Part shown: piece after piece, positions 59,896 through 64,000 of the stretch
Numbering within the stretch: the first letter of the stretch is position 1
Layout: each line of letters starts with the position of its first letter
NCBI RefSeq assembly: GCF_001425665.1
Contig: NZ_LMCX01000001.1
Coordinates: 1,286,231 to 1,350,230, forward strand
DNA: 64,000 bases
Direction of reading: 5' to 3'
DNA from: Yonghaparkia sp. Root332
GTDB lineage: Bacteria; Actinomycetota; Actinomycetes; Actinomycetales; Microbacteriaceae
Program-made: the position numbers and the translations under genes
Notes under the pieces: model-generated
Seen by the model: the letters and a program-made list of their open reading frames with translations, nothing else
What the model was told of the DNA's origin: nothing
Databases searched by the model: none

Positions 59896-60831
59896 GTGAT
59901 CCAGATGGGCCAGCATCCACCCGCGTCGCGCGTCATCGCGCACCTCTCCGACACGCACCTCCTCGGCGAGGGCCGCCCGCTCTACGGCTCCGTGCCGGTC
60001 GAGGATCGCCTGCGCGTGGCCCTCGAGCGGCTCGAGGCCTCGTCGGTCGCGCCCGACGCGGTCGTGTTCACCGGCGACCTCGCCGACATCGGCGAGCCCG
60101 ACGCCTACCGGCGCCTCCGCGCGGCGGTCGAGCCGGTCATCCGGCGCATGGGCGCTCAGCTCGTGTGGGTCATGGGCAACCACGACGACCGCGAGGCGTA
60201 CTCCTCCCTGCTGCTCGACGAGGAGCCGAGCGACCGCCCTCAAGACCGCGTGCACGACATCGCAGGCCTGCGCGTTATCTCCCTCGACACCACGGTGCCG
60301 GGGTACCACCACGGCGAGCTCGAGCCCGCGCAGCTCGAGTGGCTGCGAGGCGTCCTCGCGGAGCCCGCGCCCCTCGGCAGCATCCTCGCCCTGCACCACC
60401 CGCCCGTGCCGACCCCGCTCGAGGTCATGGCGGTGCTCGAGCTGCACCGGCAGGACGAGCTCGCCGAGGTCGTGCGCGGCACCGACGTCCGCGCCATCCT
60501 CGGCGGCCACCTGCACTACTCGACCCATTCGACCTTCGCGGGCATTCCCGTGCACGTCGCCTCCGCGACCTGCTACACCCTCGACCTCGGCGCCGACGCC
60601 GGGCGGCTGCTCTCCGGGGTCGACGGCGGCCAGTCGTTCGACCTCGTCCACGTCTACGACGAAGTCGTCGTCAGCTCGACGGTGCCGCTCGCCACGCACC
60701 CGGAGGCGACGGGTTTCTCGAGCGACTACCGGCCCATGATCGAGGGCATGGACCCGGATGTCCGGCTCGAGCAGCTCTCCAGCAAGAGCTCTCACCTCAA
60801 CCTCAACGAGGCGGCGAGCTCCTCGGGCTAG
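59896..60831 (+). CDS. Calcineurin-like metallophosphoesterase (CpdA-like)
   Basis: 311 residues if GTG 59896 is used; ATG 59905 is three codons in. The dinuclear metal site is complete: D19/H21 (HLSDTHL), D61 (FTGDLAD), N95/H96 (MGNHDD), LALHHPPV and GGHLHYSTHS. The order of motifs fits class III cyclic-nucleotide phosphodiesterases such as CpdA and Rv0805. Substrate not proven. Its end overlaps the convergent MarR gene by 4 bases. Confidence 0.88.
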   Translation: MIQMGQHPPASRVIAHLSDTHLLGEGRPLYGSVPVEDRLRVALERLEASSVAPDAVVFTGDLADIGEPDAYRRLRAAVEPVIRRMGAQLVWVMGNHDDREAYSSLLLDEEPSDRPQDRVHDIAGLRVISLDTTVPGYHHGELEPAQLEWLRGVLAEPAPLGSILALHHPPVPTPLEVMAVLELHRQDELAEVVRGTDVRAILGGHLHYSTHSTFAGIPVHVASATCYTLDLGADAGRLLSGVDGGQSFDLVHVYDEVVVSSTVPLATHPEATGFSSDYRPMIEGMDPDVRLEQLSSKSSHLNLNEAASSSG

Positions 60832-61397
60832 CGGGTCGGGCTCGCGCCCGCGCTCGGCGGCGGCGGGGCATCCGCGCGCCACGAGCGGGTCCTGTCGGAC
60901 GCGCCGGCGTGGCCGCGGTAGGTCGCGACCACGCGCTCCAGATACCGGGTGATGACGGCCTGCTCCTGCTCGTCGAAGGCGTGAATGGTGCGGTCGACCT
61001 CGCTCACCATCGGCAGGATCCGGCCCATCGCCCGCGCGACCGACGCGCGCTCGGGCACCACGAGAGTGCCGCGTCGGTCGTCGGGATTCGGGGTGCGACG
61101 CACATGCCCGAGCCCTTCGAGGCGATCGATCACGGTGGTGACGGCGCCCGACGACAGCCCGAGTCGCTCGGCCAGCGCGGTGGGGCTCAGCGCGCCGGCC
61201 ACGATCAGGTGCTGCATGGCCTTGAGATCGGTCGGGTTGACGGAGAGGTCATCGCCGAGGGAGCGCTCGAAGTCCTCCGTGACGTCGAGGAGCTCGCGCA
61301 GTAGGAGCGTCGCGGCGTGCGAGCTCCCGGCGCCGGGCGGCTGCGCGGCGGCCGCGGGCGGCACGGAGCCGGGGGGCTGCTCGACCGATTCGCTCAC
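60828..61397 (-). CDS. MarR family regulator of the MMPL exporter
   Basis: 189 residues, GTG 61397 placed 6 bases after TAGAAT (leaderless). Winged helix: ALSPTALAERLGLSSGAVTT, VIDRLEGLGHVRRTPNPDDR. Both ends carry Pro/Ala-rich low-complexity tails. It is divergent from the MMPL transporter, with operator-like repeats between them, so it is probably its repressor. Confidence 0.9.
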   Translation of the reverse strand: MSESVEQPPGSVPPAAAAQPPGAGSSHAATLLLRELLDVTEDFERSLGDDLSVNPTDLKAMQHLIVAGALSPTALAERLGLSSGAVTTVIDRLEGLGHVRRTPNPDDRRGTLVVPERASVARAMGRILPMVSEVDRTIHAFDEQEQAVITRYLERVVATYRGHAGASDRTRSWRADAPPPPSAGASPTR

Positions 61398-61403
61398 GCG
61401 GCC

Positions 61404-61409
61404 ATTCTA
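61404..61409 (-). promoter_or_regulatory. -10 element TAGAAT, leaderless start
   Basis: TAGAAT on the minus strand, 6 bases before the MarR GTG. Confidence 0.6.
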
Positions 61410-61420
61410 CGGCTATATTG

Positions 61421-61452
61421 CTTGATGATCTAATATCTTGATGATCGAGATA
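61421..61452. promoter_or_regulatory. Probable MarR operator (two sites)
   Basis: CTTGATGATC is repeated at 61421-61430 and 61437-61446. The second copy lies inside the near-perfect palindrome TATCTTGATGATCGAGATA (61434-61452). AT-rich against its surroundings. Confidence 0.7.
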
Positions 61453-61499
61453 AGTCCGTCCCCCGCCGCCGACCGTGCGGCACCCCGTTGAGGAGCCTC

Positions 61500-63647
61500 A
61501 TGATCGCGATCTCGCGCTTCATCACCGCCGCCCGAACGTCCTGGATCGTGCTGCTCGCGGGGATCGCCGCGACCGTCGCGCTCGTCGTGATCGCCGGGTA
61601 TCAGTCCGCCGACTCCGCACCGCCGGTGGGCCTTCCCGACTCGGCGGAGTCGATCCGAGCGGCGACGCTGCAGGAGCAGTTCCGCGATGACGACTCCACG
61701 AGCGGCATCCTGGTCTTCGGTCGCGAGAGCGGCGAGCTCAGCGCCGACGACATCGCCGCGATCTCCGAGCGCGCGGCCGAGCTGGGTGACATCGCGCTCG
61801 ACGGCGTCGTCCCGCCGCCGACAGTGTCGGAGGACGGCACCACGGCACTCGTGGCGGTGCCGCTGGAGATCGAGGAGAGCGTCTCGGTCCAGGCCGAGCG
61901 GGCCGAGCAGATCCGCACCATCGCCGCCGACGGTCTCCCCGACGGCATCGAGGTGTGGTTCACGGGAGCCGAGGGCTTCCTCGTCGACATCTCGGCCGTG
62001 TTCGAGGGCGCCAACTTCGTCCTGCTCGGCGTCACGGCGCTCGTCGTCGCGGTTCTGCTCATCGTGACCTACCGCAGCCCGATCCTCTGGATCGTCCCCC
62101 TCGCCGTCGTCGGCATCGCCGACTTCATCGCCGGCATCGCCGCACGCCTGGTCGCGGATGCCGCCGGCATCACCCTCGACGGCTCGGTCACAGGCATCCT
62201 CTCCGTCCTCGTCTTCGGGGCGGGGACGAACTACGCGCTCCTGCTCATCGCCCGCTATCGCGACGAGCTGCGACTCCACCAGGATCGCCGCGAGGCCATG
62301 GCGGTCGCCCTGCGCGGCGCCGGCCCGGCGATCATCGCGAGCGGCTCGACCGTCGCGCTCGCGCTCGCGACCCTCCTGTTCGGCGAGCTCTCGGGCAACC
62401 GCTCGCTCGGACTCGCCGGCGCCGTCGGCATCGTCGTCGCGATGGCCTACGCGCTGCTCGTGCTGCCCGCCGCTCTCGTGCTGTTCGGCCGCTGGCTCTT
62501 CTGGCCCCTCGTGCCCCGCTACGGCACCCCCGACACGGTCTCGCGCAGCCCCTGGGGCAGGCTCGGCCGGGCTGTCAGCAAGCGCCCGGTGATCGTCGCG
62601 ATCGCGGGCTTCGCCGTGCTCGGCGCCTTCGCCTCGGGGCTCACGACCCTCAACGTCGGGCTCTCGCAGAACGATCGCTTCATCGTCAAGCCCGAGGCCG
62701 TCCTCGGTCAGGAGCGCCTCGCGGAGGCCTTCTCGGCGGGCAGCACCGCGCCCGCGTCCGTGATCGTCCCCGTCGACGACGTCGCCGAGGTGAGCGAGGG
62801 CCTCGCGAAGGTCGACGGCGTGGTCGAGGTGCGACCCGGGCCCGCTGATGAGGACATCGCGCAGCTCGACGTCGTGCTCGACGCCGACCCCGAGAGCCAG
62901 GAGGCGTTCGCGATCATCTCCGATCTGCGGCTGGCGCTCGACGACCTCGGAGACGGCTCCGGTCTCGTGGGCGGGATCGACGCCGAGGGCCTCGACCTGC
63001 GCGATGCCCAGCAGCGCGATCAGAACCTGGTGATCCCGCTCATCCTCGTGCTCGTGCTCGCCGTGCTCATCGTGCTCCTCCGCTCGCTGCTCGCTCCGGT
63101 CCTGCTGCTGCTCGCCGTCGTGGCGAGCTTCTTCAGCGCGGTCGGCATCGGCTCGATCCTGTTCGAGACGGTCTTCGGCTTCCCCGGCGTCGACACGAAC
63201 GTGCTGCTGTTCAGCTTCTTGTTCCTCGTCGCACTCGGCGTCGACTACTCGATCTTCCTCGTCACGCGCGCCAAGGAGGAGGTCCCGAGGCTCGGGACGT
63301 CCGAGGGCATGGTGCGCGCCCTCGCGGCCACCGGCGGCGTGATCACGAGCGCGGGAATCCTGCTCGCGGCGGTGTTCGCGGTGCTCGGCGTGCTGCCGCT
63401 CATCACCCTCACCCAGGTCGGCGTGATCGTCTGCATCGGCGTCCTGATCGACACGCTCCTCGTGCGCACGGTCATCGTGCCGGCGATGGCCTTCATCGCC
63501 AGGGATCGCTTCTGGTGGCCGCGCCGCCCCGAGCTCTCCGACGCCGAGGCCGCCGCGCGCGGCGCGAACGGCCAGGCCGAGCGGATGCCCGATGCGGTCG
63601 CAGGGGACGCCCCGCCGACCGAGCGCGAGGCCGTCGCCGCCGGCTGA
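61500..63647 (+). CDS. MMPL family transporter
   Basis: 715 residues from ATG 61500 with GAGGAG 4 bases upstream. It has the RND/MMPL layout: helix 1, an outer loop of about 130 residues, five helices (about 175-345), a second outer loop and five more helices. Asp-Tyr pairs in the membrane (ALGVDYSIFLVTRAKEE) mark proton-driven members. It may export a lipid or toxic compound. Control by the adjacent MarR protein is likely. Confidence 0.92.
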   Translation: MIAISRFITAARTSWIVLLAGIAATVALVVIAGYQSADSAPPVGLPDSAESIRAATLQEQFRDDDSTSGILVFGRESGELSADDIAAISERAAELGDIALDGVVPPPTVSEDGTTALVAVPLEIEESVSVQAERAEQIRTIAADGLPDGIEVWFTGAEGFLVDISAVFEGANFVLLGVTALVVAVLLIVTYRSPILWIVPLAVVGIADFIAGIAARLVADAAGITLDGSVTGILSVLVFGAGTNYALLLIARYRDELRLHQDRREAMAVALRGAGPAIIASGSTVALALATLLFGELSGNRSLGLAGAVGIVVAMAYALLVLPAALVLFGRWLFWPLVPRYGTPDTVSRSPWGRLGRAVSKRPVIVAIAGFAVLGAFASGLTTLNVGLSQNDRFIVKPEAVLGQERLAEAFSAGSTAPASVIVPVDDVAEVSEGLAKVDGVVEVRPGPADEDIAQLDVVLDADPESQEAFAIISDLRLALDDLGDGSGLVGGIDAEGLDLRDAQQRDQNLVIPLILVLVLAVLIVLLRSLLAPVLLLLAVVASFFSAVGIGSILFETVFGFPGVDTNVLLFSFLFLVALGVDYSIFLVTRAKEEVPRLGTSEGMVRALAATGGVITSAGILLAAVFAVLGVLPLITLTQVGVIVCIGVLIDTLLVRTVIVPAMAFIARDRFWWPRRPELSDAEAAARGANGQAERMPDAVAGDAPPTEREAVAAG

Positions 63648-63663
63648 GCCCCGTCCGTCGTCG

Positions 63664-63702
63664 CGAGCCCCCGTCCCGGCCTGTCGCCGTCGCGGGGGCT
63701 CG
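63664..63702 (+). terminator. Possible terminator hairpin
   Basis: CGAGCCCCCG pairs with CGGGGGCTCG around a 19-base loop, 16 bases after the MMPL stop. No T-tract. Confidence 0.45.
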
Positions 63703-63724
63703 TACGAGGGCGCATGCTGGGGGA

Positions 63725-64000
63725 GTGCACGAGCGGGTGAGCGCCCTGGACGAGGCCATCGACGCCTACGTGCGCTCCGTCGAGCTCGAGCGCGGCTCCT
63801 CGCCCCACACGGTCCGTGCCTATCGGGGCGATCTGGTGACGCTCGCCGCCTTCGTCGAGGAGCGCGGGGCGGAGCCCGATCCGGCCCTCCTCGATCTGGA
63901 GCTGCTGCGCGAGTGGGTCTGGCAGCAGAACGCGGCCGGGCTCGGCGCCTCGACGCTCGCCCGACGCACCTCCACCGTGCGCGGGTTCACGGCGTGGCTC
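63725..64000 (+). CDS. Tyrosine recombinase, XerC-like (5' part)
   Basis: 92 codons from GTG 63725 to the window edge. The translated start, with DAYVRSVELERGSSPHTVRA and later LGASTLARRTSTVRGFTAWL, is the SAM-like N-terminal core-binding domain of XerC/XerD. Location after comM-dprA fits the chromosomal XerC used for dimer resolution, not a phage integrase. The catalytic domain lies outside the window. The start follows CATGCT by 6 bases. Confidence 0.85.
   Translation, partial: MHERVSALDEAIDAYVRSVELERGSSPHTVRAYRGDLVTLAAFVEERGAEPDPALLDLELLREWVWQQNAAGLGASTLARRTSTVRGFTAWL

Noticed and set aside
63725..64000. XerC-like gene considered as a mobile-element integrase
   Set aside because: It sits in the usual chromosomal position after comM-dprA, with no attachment site or phage genes nearby.

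Overview
The window is about 72% GC, and gene content, gene order and promoter style point to an actinobacterium of the Microbacteriaceae type (Leifsonia/Microbacterium relatives). Diagnostic features are the rpsP-KH-rimM-trmD / rplS-lepB-rnhB-DUF2469-yraN-comM-dprA order, the nudC-uvrD2-DUF2342-PDZ protease-UPF0182 block known from Mycobacterium tuberculosis (Rv3193c-Rv3199c region), DUF3039, and many genes whose start codon lies 6-9 bases after a TANNNT -10 element (leaderless mRNAs). No prophage, insertion sequence or CRISPR array was seen.

Layout. 0-1.9 kb: 3' end of an AdnA/UvrD-type helicase-nuclease. 1.9-8.6 kb: a catabolic island with a cytochrome P450, its ferredoxin reductase and [3Fe-4S] ferredoxin, a homoprotocatechuate-type extradiol dioxygenase, a semialdehyde dehydrogenase, a fumarylacetoacetase-family isomerase/decarboxylase and a MarR regulator. 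Three copies of one operator-like sequence link the genes. 8.9-13.6 kb: a second cassette with a glutamine amidotransferase, a glutamine-synthetase-like ligase, an acetoacetate-decarboxylase-family protein and an APC permease. A different operator, ATCGTTTG-N5-6-AACGA, occurs at three of its promoters. 13.7-24.3 kb: the conserved repair/protease block (sigma-region-4-like protein, degenerate phosphotransferase, NudC, UvrD2, ThiF-like protein, DUF2342, PDZ-Lon protease, UPF0182). 24.3-30.8 kb: methyltransferase, an SGNH-GAF fusion, initiator tRNA with an unusual repeated terminator, ribokinase, nitrilase-family amidase, aminotransferase, TetR. 31-43.7 kb: HtrA protease and a cell-surface polymer region (GT2 glycosyltransferase, a double and a single CDP-glycerol-phosphotransferase-like protein, EcsC, TagGH-like exporter, LicC-like nucleotidyltransferase) followed by a second ABC exporter. 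43.7-64 kb: mostly housekeeping genes (ftsY, ffh, rpsP, rimM, trmD, map, rplS, lepB, rnhB, comM, dprA), with an amidase, an F420-type oxidoreductase, a MarR/MMPL pair and the 5' end of a XerC-like recombinase.

The two accessory cassettes lie together between the adnA-like gene and the nudC/uvrD2 block, so they look like an insertion into an otherwise conserved neighbourhood. The aromatic island would feed a catechol made or unmasked by the P450 into meta-cleavage. The amidotransferase/synthetase/permease cassette resembles a gamma-glutamylation route for an amine. Both assignments are inferences from family membership and shared operators.
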